Origin: Rhizobium sp. Root1203
GTDB lineage: Bacteria; Pseudomonadota; Alphaproteobacteria; Rhizobiales; Rhizobiaceae
Reading direction: 5' to 3'
DNA length: 64,000 nt
Assembly: GCF_001424945.1 (NCBI RefSeq)
Contig: NZ_LMCW01000002.1
Location: forward strand, 104,787 to 168,786
The position numbers were made by a program, and so were the translations under genes. The notes beneath the pieces are model-generated. The model was given only the letters and a program-made list of their open reading frames with translations. It was not told the DNA's origin and did not search any database. Below are positions 29,195 through 38,128 of this stretch, in pieces (position 1 is the stretch's first letter; each line of letters opens with the position of its first letter).

Positions 29195-30982
29195 TTGACT
29201 TCAACCGATACCCAGCAGCGACCTGTTGACAGCGGCACGGTCACCGCCGTCCTGAAGCGCATCCTTGCCGAGAATGGCCGCGAGCACATCTGGGGCTACG
29301 CCGTTGCCATCGGCTGCCTTGTGATTGTGGCGCTGTCGACGGCCTTCACGGCCTGGATCATGCGTGTGATAATCGACGAAGCCTTCGCCAATCGGCGGGC
29401 CGATGTCGTCTGGATCATCTGTCTTGCGATCTTCATTGCCTTCGTGATGCGTGGCTTTGCCAGCTATGGCCAGGCGGTGGCATTGTCCAAGATCGGCAAC
29501 AATATCGTCGCCCGTTATCAGAGCCGTCTCTATGTGCATCTGATGACGCTGTCGGTCGGCTATTTCAACGAAGCGCGGTCCGCCCGCATCGCGGCACAGG
29601 TCAGCCAGAATGTCGGTGGCATCAGGGACGTTCTGAACCTGACGATCACGTCGACCGCGCGCGACCTGCTGACCTTCGTGGCGCTGATCGGCGTCATGGT
29701 CTACCAGGATCCCTTGCTCAGCCTGGCGGTGCTTATCCTCGCCCCGCCCCTGCTCCTGGCCTTGCGCTACCTTTCCAAGCGCCTGCGACAGGCAACGAAG
29801 GAAGCGATCGATCTCAACAGCCACGTGCTCGGTGCGATGCAGGAGACCATTCAGGGCATTTCCATCGTCAAGGCCTTCACGATGGAAAGGCAGCTCGAGC
29901 ACAAAATCAACAAGATCATCGTCGCTGCCGAAGGGCGCGCAAACAAGATCGCCAGACTGTCCGAGCGCAATGCGCCGATGACGGAAACCTTTGCCGGCTT
30001 TGCGGTTGCCAGCGTGCTGGCCTATGCGGCATATCGGTCTATCTATTTCAACGCCCCGCCGGGCGCTTTCTTCTCGTTCGTGACGGCGCTGCTGCTTGCC
30101 TACGATCCGGCGCGCCGCCTCGCCAAGTTGCAGGTTCAGTTGGAGCGTGCAGCCGTCAACGCCCGGATGATCTACGACCTTCTCGACATGGAGCCACGCC
30201 AGCGCGACCTGCCGGACGCCAAGCCGCTGGTCGTGACCGAGGCCCGCATCGAGTTTCGAGACGTCGCGTTCGCCTATGGCAGCGATGCGGTTCTCAATGG
30301 TGTGAATTTCGTAGCCGAAGGCGGCAGGACAACCGCGCTCGTTGGGCCTTCCGGCGCCGGAAAGTCCACGATCATCAATCTCATTCCGCGTTTCTACGAC
30401 CCGGCATCCGGCGATATCCTGATTGATGGCCAGGACATAGCCCACGTCACCAAGCAGTCGCTCCGCGAACAACTGGCCTATGTATCCCAGCAACCCTACC
30501 TGTTCGAGGGTTCGATCCGCGACAACATCCGCTATGGCCGGCCCGACGCGACGGATGCCGAAGTCGAGGAAGCCGCCCGGCTGGCCTATGCCCACGATTT
30601 TATCCTGGCCCAGCCGCAGGGCTATAGCACTGCCGTCGGCGAAAACGGCGTGACGCTCTCCGGCGGTCAGCGCCAGCGCCTGTCGATTGCGCGCGCTCTG
30701 GTGCGCAACGCGCCGATACTGTTGCTGGACGAAGCCACATCCGCCCTCGACACGGAGTCGGAAGCGGCCGTCCAGAAAGCGCTCGAGGAGGCGATGACGG
30801 GCCGCACGGTCGTTGTCATCGCGCACCGGCTGTCGACCGTGGTTCGCGCCGACAAGATCGTCGTCATGCAGCAGGGCCGCGTCGTCGAGGAGGGCAGTCA
30901 CGATACGCTTGCGAAGCGCAGTGACGGGCTCTACGCTCGCCTCAACAATCTCCAGAGGCCCGCGGCCTCGGATTCACACTGA
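29195..30982 (+). CDS. MsbA-like ABC exporter (fused membrane and ATPase)
   Basis: A protein of about 595 aa from the TTG at 29195, which is preceded by AGGAAG; ATGs at 29159 and 29171 lie in or beside a palindrome and are less likely. An N-terminal six-helix ABC exporter domain (residues about 20-320) is followed by an ATPase with [58 protein letters not shown] and the H-loop IAHRLSTV. It works as a homodimer or heterodimer half in the inner membrane. Lipid, peptide or drug cargo cannot be told from sequence. Confidence 0.92.
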   Translation: MTSTDTQQRPVDSGTVTAVLKRILAENGREHIWGYAVAIGCLVIVALSTAFTAWIMRVIIDEAFANRRADVVWIICLAIFIAFVMRGFASYGQAVALSKIGNNIVARYQSRLYVHLMTLSVGYFNEARSARIAAQVSQNVGGIRDVLNLTITSTARDLLTFVALIGVMVYQDPLLSLAVLILAPPLLLALRYLSKRLRQATKEAIDLNSHVLGAMQETIQGISIVKAFTMERQLEHKINKIIVAAEGRANKIARLSERNAPMTETFAGFAVASVLAYAAYRSIYFNAPPGAFFSFVTALLLAYDPARRLAKLQVQLERAAVNARMIYDLLDMEPRQRDLPDAKPLVVTEARIEFRDVAFAYGSDAVLNGVNFVAEGGRTTALVGPSGAGKSTIINLIPRFYDPASGDILIDGQDIAHVTKQSLREQLAYVSQQPYLFEGSIRDNIRYGRPDATDAEVEEAARLAYAHDFILAQPQGYSTAVGENGVTLSGGQRQRLSIARALVRNAPILLLDEATSALDTESEAAVQKALEEAMTGRTVVVIAHRLSTVVRADKIVVMQQGRVVEEGSHDTLAKRSDGLYARLNNLQRPAASDSH

Positions 30983-31003
30983 TCGACCGGGACGATAGCT
31001 GAG

Positions 31004-31828
31004 ATGAGCGATGCTGCGATGAAGCTGGTGGTGGTTGGGGCAGCAGGTCGCATGGGGCAGACGCTCATTCGGCTCCTCCATTCCATCGAGGGCGTTACGC
31101 TGCATGCCGCCGTTTCCCGCCCCGGCTCGGCATTCATCGGCAAGGATGCGGGCGAGGTTGCTGGCCTTGGTCCGAATGGCGTCATCATCGGCGATGATCC
31201 GCTCACAGCCTTTCTGCACGCCGATGGTGTCCTCGATTTCACCACGCCGGCGACGACGAACGAATTTGCCGCACTCGCGGCGCAGGCCCGCATCGTGCAT
31301 GTCATCGGCACCACCGGCTGTTCGCTCGATGATGAGGCGAAGATCGCGGCCGCCGCCCGCCATGCTCGCGTCGTCAAGTCCGGCAACATGGGCCTCGGCG
31401 TCAACCTGCTCAGCGTTCTCGTCGAGCAGGCGGCGCGTGCGCTCGATCCTGGCGATTGGGATATCGAAATTCTCGAGATGCACCACAAGCGCAAGGTCGA
31501 CGCGCCGTCGGGCACCGCGTTGCTGCTGGGTGAGGCCGCCGCCAAGGGGCGCGGTATCGATCTGTCTGCAAATGCCGTCCGCGTTCGCGATGGTCACACT
31601 GGTCCCCGCGAAGCCGGCACCATCGGTTTTGCCACGCTGCGCGGCGGCTCCGTCATCGGCGAGCACTCGGTCGTCCTCGCCGGCGAAGGCGAGCTGGTCA
31701 CCCTGTCGCACAGCGCCGGCGATCGTTCGATCTTCGCGCGCGGCGCCATCAAGGCGGCACTTTGGGCCCGTGACAAGAAGCCGGGTCTTTATTCCATGCT
31801 CGACGTCCTCGGGCTTTCCCAAAACTGA
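31004..31828 (+). CDS. dapB: 4-hydroxy-tetrahydrodipicolinate reductase
   Basis: A protein of 274 aa in the lysine/diaminopimelate pathway. It has the NAD(P)-binding [30 protein letters not shown], the catalytic [19 protein letters not shown] and [16 protein letters not shown]. It lies 21 nt after the exporter gene and 21 nt before gpmA. Confidence 0.96.
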   Translation: MSDAAMKLVVVGAAGRMGQTLIRLLHSIEGVTLHAAVSRPGSAFIGKDAGEVAGLGPNGVIIGDDPLTAFLHADGVLDFTTPATTNEFAALAAQARIVHVIGTTGCSLDDEAKIAAAARHARVVKSGNMGLGVNLLSVLVEQAARALDPGDWDIEILEMHHKRKVDAPSGTALLLGEAAAKGRGIDLSANAVRVRDGHTGPREAGTIGFATLRGGSVIGEHSVVLAGEGELVTLSHSAGDRSIFARGAIKAALWARDKKPGLYSMLDVLGLSQN

Positions 31829-31849
31829 TCTTTTTCGGAGGCATTTTTC

Positions 31850-32485
31850 ATGAGCGGCACCCTCGTCCTCGTTCGCCACGGCCAGAGCGACTGGAACCTG
31901 AAGAACCTTTTCACCGGCTGGAAAGACCCTGACCTGACCGAGCTCGGCGTTCAGGAAGCCAATGCGGGCGGCAAGGCGCTTGCCGATTACGGCATCACCT
32001 TCGACATCGCCTTCACCTCCGATCTGAAGCGGGCCCAGGACACGTTGACGATCATTCTCGACAACGTCGGCCAGCCCAAGCTCGAGACGATCCGCGACCA
32101 GGCGCTCAACGAGCGCGACTACGGCGATCTCTCCGGCCTCAACAAGGATGACGCGCGCGCCAAGTGGGGCGAGGAGCAGGTCCACATCTGGCGCCGCTCC
32201 TATGACGTTCCCCCTCCGGGCGGCGAAAGCCTGCGCGACACCGGCGCCCGCGTCTGGCCGTACTACCTGACGGAAATCCTTCCGCGCGTGCTGCGCGGCG
32301 AAAAGGTCCTCGTCGCCGCCCACGGCAACTCGCTGCGTTCGCTGGTGATGGTGCTCGACCGTCTGACCAAGGAACAGATCCTTGGCGTCAACCTCGCGAC
32401 CGGCGTCCCCATGGTCTACAAGCTCAACGCCGACTCGACGGTCGCTTCCAAGGAAGTGCTCGGCGACATGTCCGGCGCGCACTGA
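31850..32485 (+). CDS. gpmA: 2,3-bisphosphoglycerate-dependent phosphoglycerate mutase
   Basis: A protein of 211 aa. It interconverts 3- and 2-phosphoglycerate. It has [20 protein letters not shown] (phospho-His), [20 protein letters not shown] and [12 protein letters not shown] (second catalytic His). It is shorter than the enterobacterial enzyme but usual for alphaproteobacteria. RBS GGAGG lies upstream of the ATG. dapB-gpmA adjacency is common in Rhizobiaceae. Confidence 0.95.
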   Translation: MSGTLVLVRHGQSDWNLKNLFTGWKDPDLTELGVQEANAGGKALADYGITFDIAFTSDLKRAQDTLTIILDNVGQPKLETIRDQALNERDYGDLSGLNKDDARAKWGEEQVHIWRRSYDVPPPGGESLRDTGARVWPYYLTEILPRVLRGEKVLVAAHGNSLRSLVMVLDRLTKEQILGVNLATGVPMVYKLNADSTVASKEVLGDMSGAH

Positions 32486-32500
32486 GGCACACCGGACACA

Positions 32501-33081
32501 CTAGGCGCTGGCACTCTGAGCCTCTTTTGCCGGATCGGTTGACATTGAACGGATGTCAACCGGTATGCCCGACTGGCCGCTGAAGACGCGTATGAGGCCG
32601 TCCCGGATCATTTGTTGTTCAGCTTCCAGCTGCCCATGTGCCTTTGGCGAGTATATTTCGTTGGCAATTTCGAGCTTGGAGAAGGCGTAGCCAACGGTCG
32701 GCGCCATTTTGAAAAGAAGCTCCACAAAGAGGTCTTTTCTCTTTTGATCCCATATCGCGAGATCGATATTATCTCCGACAGATGGTCGAGATAGTTCTCC
32801 CAAGCTTCTACCACATCTCGAAAAGTCGATTTTTTGCCATAAAGCTCGATGGTAATCGCGTTTAGGGCCTCGACATGGTCCGCTGACAGCGCCGCAGCGC
32901 GCGTAGCCATCAGGGTACGAAAAATTGACAGCCGACGTACCCTTGCTTCGCGGCTGCGTTCTAGGAATTTCTGAGCCTGAACCGCTATAACGGGGCCAAC
33001 CAAAGTCGCGAGATAATCATCCAGTCTGACATGGTCATTAAGCGACTCCCAAGGATTCGGACGCTTACATTTCAAAATCAT
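32501..33081 (-). pseudogene. DUF6680-family gene disrupted by a frameshift
   Basis: Two overlapping minus-strand frames each carry half of one recognisable protein. The 5' half (starting at 33081) has LVGPVIAVQAQKFLER, IFRTLMATRAAALSADHVEALN and VVEAWENYLDHL. The 3' half, in another frame from about 32800 to the stop at 32501, has WDQKRKDLFVELLFKMAPTVGY and EIYSPKAHGQLEAEQQMIRDGL. This order matches DUF6680 proteins as I know them. The switch of frame falls near 32770-32800 and fits loss of one base or gain of two. GC content is lower than in neighbours, which hints at transfer. Function of the family is unknown to me; a sequencing error is possible. Confidence 0.72.
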
Positions 33082-33168
33082 TGCGCCTGCTTCAAATGCA
33101 GGCGCTTTGCGATTGGCTCACAGATTTGTTGTTATATGGGATCGATGCCACGCTGCTGGCAACCGACC

Positions 33169-33900
33169 TCAGTTCTCGATCGTGAACTGCACCCGGTCGG
33201 CTGAGAAGCGGCTGATCGAATACTGGACCGGCACGCCGTCCAGATCCGTATTCATAGCCTTGGTGATCAGAACGATTGCGCCCGGCGTCAGCTCGAGCGC
33301 TGCGATATCGCCGGCATCGGCATGGGTGGCGGTGATCTCCGTTGTCGCGCGCACGTAGTCGGAAAGGCCGAGTTCGGCGAATGCCCGCGTGATCGATTCC
33401 GTCTTCTCGTAGGCCGCAGGCATTCCGGCAAAGCGCTCGGCGGGAAACCATGTCGTCGCGCAGGAGACCGGGCGACCATCGGCCTTGCGCACGGTTTCCA
33501 TGCGAACAACTGGAACTCCCGGGCGCAGCTTCAGCCAGCGCGCGACCTCGGTATCCGCTCCCTCCTCGCCATAGGCCAAGAGCAGCCCCCGCATCTCGCG
33601 CGCCTGCTCGCCGATCCCTGTCGTAAACCGCGTCCGCTTGGTGATCGGGAAGTTCAGCCGCTCCTTGCGCTCGATCAGCGTGCCGCGGCCCTGGACGGCG
33701 CGCACGATACCCTCCTGGGCAAGGGCGGCAAGAGCGCTGCGCACCGTATGGCGGTTGACGCCGAACTGCATCGCGAGAACGGTCTCCGGCGGCACCATGC
33801 CGGTCCCGTCATAGGCTCCGGCGCTGATGGCCTGGCGAATGCGATCCGCGATCTGGCGCCAGAGCGCGACGCCTGTTTGTCTTTGTACCTGCCCAGCCAT
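33169..33900 (-). CDS. phnF: GntR/HutC-family phosphonate regulator PhnF
   Basis: About 243 aa. An N-terminal winged helix-turn-helix (WRQIADRIRQAISAGAY, FGVNRHTVRSALAALAQEGIV, GRGTLIE) is followed by a HutC/UTRA ligand-binding domain (..EVARWLKLRPGVPVVRMETVRKAD..). The ATG at 33900 has AGGGG upstream; a GTG 18 nt earlier would place the start in the Pho-like box. It is divergent from phnG and is expected to repress the phn genes by binding the intergenic palindrome. Confidence 0.92.
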   Translation of the reverse strand: MAGQVQRQTGVALWRQIADRIRQAISAGAYDGTGMVPPETVLAMQFGVNRHTVRSALAALAQEGIVRAVQGRGTLIERKERLNFPITKRTRFTTGIGEQAREMRGLLLAYGEEGADTEVARWLKLRPGVPVVRMETVRKADGRPVSCATTWFPAERFAGMPAAYEKTESITRAFAELGLSDYVRATTEITATHADAGDIAALELTPGAIVLITKAMNTDLDGVPVQYSISRFSADRVQFTIEN

Positions 33901-33911
33901 TTCGCCCCTTG

Positions 33912-33929
33912 ATGTCACACGCTTGTCAC
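33912..33929 (+). promoter_or_regulatory. PhoB-type Pho box before phnG
   Basis: Two 7-bp direct repeats separated by 4 bp, ATGTCAC-ACGC-TTGTCAC, closely follow the PhoB pattern CTGTCAT-N4-CTGTCAT, with the 11-bp period that puts both repeats on one face of the helix. It lies about 70 nt upstream of phnG. It supports induction by phosphate starvation. Confidence 0.75.
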
Positions 33930-33964
33930 GTCGGCCATTTATGCGTAACCATATCTTGTATAGT

Positions 33965-33982
33965 TGTCTATATCAATAGACA
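33965..33982. promoter_or_regulatory. Palindromic operator, probable PhnF site
   Basis: TGTCTAT-ATCA-ATAGACA is a perfect 7-bp inverted repeat with a 4-bp centre, 16 nt upstream of the phnG ATG. HutC-family regulators, PhnF among them, bind short GT-TA-AC type palindromes, which this resembles. The position, between the Pho box and the gene, suits repression. The assignment to PhnF is inferred. Confidence 0.65.
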
Positions 33983-33998
33983 TTTAAAGGATGTGGCG

Positions 33999-34484
33999 AT
34001 GACCTCAGCGAAAAAGAACCAAGCGGCAGGGATGACCGGCCCGGCCGAAAGCGGGCGCAAACGCACCGCCGACCTGCTCGCCCGTGCCGAACGGCGGGAG
34101 CTGGAGGCGGCCTGGGAAGCGCTGGCCGACAAGCCAGTCGTCCAGCCGGTACGCGGCCCTGAAACCGGCCTCGTCATGGTTCGCGGCCGCATGGGCGGCG
34201 GCGGTGCGCCCTTCAATCTCGGTGAAGTCACCGTGACGCGCGCAACGGTTCGCCTCGCTTCCGGCACGGTCGGCCACGCCCAGGCGCTCGGCACGGATCG
34301 CGAGAAGGCCAGGCTCTCGGCCATCTTCGATGCGCTCTGGCAGGAAGCCGAAACGCAGGCCTTCATCGAGCAGACATTGCTGACGCCGATCGCCGCCCGC
34401 ATCTCGGAGGCCGATCGCCGCAAGGCCGACGAGACGGCGGCAACGCGCGTCGATTTCTTCACCATGGTTCGCGGAGACGACTGA
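33999..34484 (+). CDS. phnG: C-P lyase subunit PhnG
   Basis: A protein of 161 aa. PhnG is a core subunit of the PhnGHIJ C-P lyase complex. It shows ADLLARAERRELEAAWEALADKP, GLVMVRGRMGGGGAPFNLGEVTVTRATVRL and VGHAQALGTDREKARLSAIFDAL. The ATG at 33999 has AAAGG upstream. It opens the plus-strand phn operon; its stop overlaps phnH (TGATG). Confidence 0.95.
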   Translation: MTSAKKNQAAGMTGPAESGRKRTADLLARAERRELEAAWEALADKPVVQPVRGPETGLVMVRGRMGGGGAPFNLGEVTVTRATVRLASGTVGHAQALGTDREKARLSAIFDALWQEAETQAFIEQTLLTPIAARISEADRRKADETAATRVDFFTMVRGDD

Positions 34485-35092
34485 TGAGCCTCAAGACCGA
34501 AGCCCTGACCGGCGGCTTTGCCCAGCCGGTGTTCCATGCCCAGAGCGTTTTCAAGCTGATGATGGATGCGATGGCCCGCCCGGGCACCATCCAGACCGTC
34601 TCCCCGGACGCTGCTCCGCCGGCCCCCCTCGGCATTGCAGCCGGCGCGATTGCGCTGACGCTTTGCGATCACGACACTCCGGTCTGGCTGTCTGCGGCTC
34701 TTGTGAAGTCGGCCGTTCCCCAATGGCTGGCTTTCCATGCCGGCGCGCCGGTCACGCCGGAAAAGGCGGAAGCGCGTTTTGCGGTTGTCGAAAGCGGCGC
34801 CACGCTCTCCTCCTTCGGCCTCTTTGCAGCGGGCACTCAGGAGTACCCCGATCGCTCCACGACGCTGGTCATCGAACTTGCAGATCTGGAAGGCGGTCGC
34901 AGGCTCGCTCTGATGGGCCCCGGCATCAAGAGCGTCACCGACGTGGCGCCCCTCGGCCTGCCGGACTCCTTCCTGCGCCTCTGGACGGAGAACCGCGCGC
35001 TCTTCCCGCGCGGCATCGACATCGTTTTGACCTCGGGCAGCCGGTTCCTCTGCCTGCCGCGCACCACCAAGATCACCGTAACGGAGATTTGA
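34484..35092 (+). CDS. phnH: C-P lyase subunit PhnH
   Basis: A protein of 202 aa. It forms part of the C-P lyase core complex. It starts SLKTEALTGGFAQPVFHAQSVFKLMMDAMARPG, the PhnH signature, and ends in LTSGSRFLCLPRTTKI. It is translationally coupled to phnG by overlap and lies 3 nt before phnI. Confidence 0.95.
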   Translation: MSLKTEALTGGFAQPVFHAQSVFKLMMDAMARPGTIQTVSPDAAPPAPLGIAAGAIALTLCDHDTPVWLSAALVKSAVPQWLAFHAGAPVTPEKAEARFAVVESGATLSSFGLFAAGTQEYPDRSTTLVIELADLEGGRRLALMGPGIKSVTDVAPLGLPDSFLRLWTENRALFPRGIDIVLTSGSRFLCLPRTTKITVTEI

Positions 35093-35095
35093 TCC

Positions 35096-36205
35096 ATGTA
35101 TGTTGCTGTCAAAGGGGGCGAGGCCGCTATTGCCAACGCCCACCGCCTGCTGGCCGACCGTCGCCGGGGTGACCGCGCACTGCCCGCCATCGGCATCGAC
35201 CAGATCGTCGCGCAGCTGGCGCTGGCCGTCGACCGTGTCATGGCCGAAGCATCGCTTTACGATCGCACCCTTGCGGCTCTTGCCGTGCGTCAGTCGCGCG
35301 GCGACATGATCGAGGCGATCTTCCTGCTGCGCGCCTACCGGACGACGCTGCCGCGCTTCGGTTATTCCCAGCCGGTCGATACAGCGCAGATGAAGATCGA
35401 GCGCCGTGTGTCCGCCACCTACAAGGATCTTCCCGGCGGACAGCTGCTCGGTCCGACCTTCGACTACACCCACCGCCTGTTGGATCCCTCGCTCCTGACC
35501 GATGAAGCTGTCGACGAACCGACCTTGCGCGGCGCCGAAAGCGGCCGCGTCATGCGGGTCTCCGAAATTCTGGCCGAGGAAGGCCTGATCGAAGGCGACG
35601 GCGAACTGCCGGAGGATCACGAGGTCGGCGACCTGACGCGCGAGCCGATGGAATTCCCGATGAGCCGCGATCTGCGCCTGCAGGCGCTTGCCCGCGGCGA
35701 CGAGGGTTTCCTTCTGGCGCTGGGTTACTCCACCCAGCGCGGCTACGGCCGGAACCACCCCTTCACCGGCGAAATTCGGATCGGCGAGGTCGAGGTGGAG
35801 TTCGATGTTCCCGAGCTCGGCTTTGCCGTCGCGCTGGGCACCATCCAGGTGACGGAATGCCAGATGGTCAACCAGTTCAAGGGCTCGTCCAAGGCGCCGC
35901 CGCAGTTTACCCGCGGTTACGGTCTGGTCTTCGGCCAGAGCGAACGCAAGGCCATGTCGATGTCGCTTGTCGACCGCGCGCTGCGCGCCGAGGAACTCGG
36001 CGAAGATATCACCGCCCCGGCGCAGGACGAGGAATTCGTCATCTCGCACGCCGATAACGTCCAGTCGACCGGCTTCGTCGAACATCTGAAACTGCCGCAC
36101 TACGTCGATTTCCAGGCCGAACTCGATCTCGTCCGGCGCATGCGCAACGAATTCGAAGCGGCCCGAAACGGCAGCGACGACAGCATCAAGGAGGCAGCCG
36201 AATGA
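35096..36205 (+). CDS. phnI: C-P lyase subunit PhnI
   Basis: A protein of 369 aa. PhnI, with PhnG, PhnH and PhnL, attaches the phosphonate to ribose of ATP with release of adenine. It begins MYVAVKGGEAAIANAHRLL and contains SQPVDTAQMKIERRVSATYKDLPGGQLLGPTFDYTHRL and GFLLALGYSTQRGYGRNHPF, all PhnI hallmarks. It overlaps phnJ by 4 nt. Confidence 0.96.
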   Translation: MYVAVKGGEAAIANAHRLLADRRRGDRALPAIGIDQIVAQLALAVDRVMAEASLYDRTLAALAVRQSRGDMIEAIFLLRAYRTTLPRFGYSQPVDTAQMKIERRVSATYKDLPGGQLLGPTFDYTHRLLDPSLLTDEAVDEPTLRGAESGRVMRVSEILAEEGLIEGDGELPEDHEVGDLTREPMEFPMSRDLRLQALARGDEGFLLALGYSTQRGYGRNHPFTGEIRIGEVEVEFDVPELGFAVALGTIQVTECQMVNQFKGSSKAPPQFTRGYGLVFGQSERKAMSMSLVDRALRAEELGEDITAPAQDEEFVISHADNVQSTGFVEHLKLPHYVDFQAELDLVRRMRNEFEAARNGSDDSIKEAAE

Positions 36206-37083
36206 CTGATCTAGCCACCTACAACTTCGCCTATCTGGACGAGCAGACCAAGCGGATGATCCGTCGCGCCATCCTGAAAGCGATCGCGATCCCCGGCTAT
36301 CAGGTTCCCTTTGCCTCGCGCGAAATGCCGATGCCGTACGGCTGGGGCACCGGCGGCGTGCAGGTGACGGCTTCCATCATCGGTCCGGACGACGTCCTGA
36401 AGGTCATCGACCAGGGCGCCGACGATACGACCAACGCGGTCTCGATCCGCGCCTTCTTCCAGAAGGTCGCCAATGTCGCGGTCACGACGCACACGAAGGA
36501 TGCGACGATCATCCAGACCCGCCACCGCATTCCGGAAGAAAAGCTCGAGGCCGGTCAGGTTCTGGTCTACCAGGTGCCGATCCCCGAGCCTCTACGCTTC
36601 CTTGAGCCGCGCGAGACCGAGACCCGCAAGATGCATGCGCTTGAGGAATACGGCCTCATGCATGTGAAGCTCTACGAGGACATCGCCCACAACGGCCGCA
36701 TCTCCAAGACCTACGCGTATCCGGTCAAGGTCGCTGGCCGCTACGTCATGGATCCGTCGCCGACTCCGAAGTTCGACAACCCGAAAATGCATATGTCGGA
36801 TGCCCTGCAGCTGTTCGGCGCCGGCCGTGAAAAGCGCATCTACGCCGTGCCTCCCTACACCGAGGTCGTCAGCCTCGATTTCGAGGACTACCCCTTCGAA
36901 ATCCAGCGTTTCGGCAAGCCGTGCGCGCTCTGCGGCGCCGAGGATGTCTACCTCGACGAAGTTGTCCTCGACGACAGGGGCGGACGCATGTTCGTCTGCT
37001 CCGACACGGACCATTGCGAAGACCGACGTGCCCACGGACATGCAGGCGAAATGCTGGCACCGGCCAAGGAGGCGGCGGAATGA
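36202..37083 (+). CDS. phnJ: C-P lyase catalytic subunit PhnJ (radical SAM)
   Basis: A protein of 293 aa. PhnJ cleaves the C-P bond by radical SAM chemistry, giving the alkane and 5-phosphoribosyl-1,2-cyclic phosphate. The four Cys fall at residues 241, 244, 266 and 272 (PCALCG...FVCSDTDHC), the positions reported for the cluster ligands and thiyl-radical Cys of the E. coli enzyme. It begins YNFAYLDEQTKRMIRRAILKA. It ends 199 nt before phnK, and that gap is filled by a repeat. Confidence 0.97.
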   Translation: MTDLATYNFAYLDEQTKRMIRRAILKAIAIPGYQVPFASREMPMPYGWGTGGVQVTASIIGPDDVLKVIDQGADDTTNAVSIRAFFQKVANVAVTTHTKDATIIQTRHRIPEEKLEAGQVLVYQVPIPEPLRFLEPRETETRKMHALEEYGLMHVKLYEDIAHNGRISKTYAYPVKVAGRYVMDPSPTPKFDNPKMHMSDALQLFGAGREKRIYAVPPYTEVVSLDFEDYPFEIQRFGKPCALCGAEDVYLDEVVLDDRGGRMFVCSDTDHCEDRRAHGHAGEMLAPAKEAAE

Positions 37084-37105
37084 TGAGCTTTCCTTTTTCT
37101 CACGT

Positions 37106-37252
37106 CTCCCCAGCGGGGAGAAGGTGGCCCGAAGGGTCGGATGAGGGGGCCTTCGCCGCAAACTCGTCCGTCGCGTCCCGCTCCGGCCGTTCGCTCCTTT
37201 CGTCGCTCACCCCCTCATCTGCCCTTCCGGGCATCTTCTCCCGGCGGGGGAG
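37106..37252. repeat. RIME-like palindromic intergenic repeat
   Basis: Two long, imperfect inverted arms lie between phnJ and phnK. The left arm 37106-37149 (CTCCCCAGCGGGGAGAAGG ... GGATGAGGGGG) is close to the reverse complement of the right arm 37210-37252 (CCCCCTCATCTGCCCTTCCG ... GGGGGAG). The middle 60 nt is unpaired. This arm sequence is typical of the RIME-type repeats scattered between genes in Rhizobiaceae. The folded RNA would be very stable within the phn transcript. Confidence 0.8.
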
Positions 37253-37282
37253 AAGAGGACACGTCGCCGCGGAGACACAGCC

Positions 37283-38059
37283 ATGACCGACACACCGCTT
37301 CTCAAAGTCAACGACGTCTCGAAATTCTACGGCAACCGCACCGGCTGCAGGAACGTCTCATTCGAGCTGTGGCCGGGCGAAGTGCTGGCCATCGTCGGCG
37401 AATCCGGCTCGGGAAAGACGACGCTGCTCAACTGCATCTCGACGCGGCTGATGCCGACCACCGGCAGCGTCGAGTACCGCATGCGCGACGGCGCCTATCG
37501 CGATCTCTATCGTATGGGCGAGGCGGAACGCCGCTTCCTCATGCGCACGGACTGGGGTTTCGTGCATCAGAATCCGGCTGACGGTCTGCGCATGACGGTA
37601 TCGGCCGGCGCCAATGTCGGCGAGCGCCTGATGGCGATCGGCGACCGCCACTACGGCAATATCCGCTCGACCGCGATCGACTGGCTTGAACGGGTTGAAA
37701 TCGACGCGGATCGCATCGATGATCAGCCGCGGGCCTTCTCCGGCGGCATGCGCCAGCGCCTCCAGATCGCCCGCAATCTGGTGACCGGGCCGCGCCTGGT
37801 GTTCATGGACGAGCCGACCGGTGGCCTCGATGTGTCGGTTCAGGCCCGCCTGCTCGATCTCGTCCGCGGTCTCGTCAACGATCTCGGCCTTGCCGCGATC
37901 GTTGTTACCCACGACCTTGCCGTGGCGCGCCTGCTGTCGCATCGCATGATGGTGATGAAGGACGGCTACGTCATTGAGCATGGGCTGACGGACCGGGTGC
38001 TCGACGACCCGCGCGAGCCCTATACGCAGCTTCTCGTCTCCTCGATCCTGCAGGTCTGA
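37283..38059 (+). CDS. phnK: C-P lyase system ATP-binding protein PhnK
   Basis: A protein of 258 aa, an ABC-type ATPase that is part of C-P lyase rather than a transporter. It has [37 protein letters not shown] (a PhnK feature), FSGGMRQRLQIARNL and LVFMDEPTGGLDVSV. PhnK binds the PhnJ subunit of the core complex. It is preceded by the repeat element and followed after 69 nt by phnL. Confidence 0.95.
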   Translation: MTDTPLLKVNDVSKFYGNRTGCRNVSFELWPGEVLAIVGESGSGKTTLLNCISTRLMPTTGSVEYRMRDGAYRDLYRMGEAERRFLMRTDWGFVHQNPADGLRMTVSAGANVGERLMAIGDRHYGNIRSTAIDWLERVEIDADRIDDQPRAFSGGMRQRLQIARNLVTGPRLVFMDEPTGGLDVSVQARLLDLVRGLVNDLGLAAIVVTHDLAVARLLSHRMMVMKDGYVIEHGLTDRVLDDPREPYTQLLVSSILQV

Positions 38060-38128
38060 TCGCCCCACCTGTTCGGAAGCCGGCTAGCGGCTTGCAACCA
38101 CGGTCCGCGAAACTAAGGAAAAGAAATC

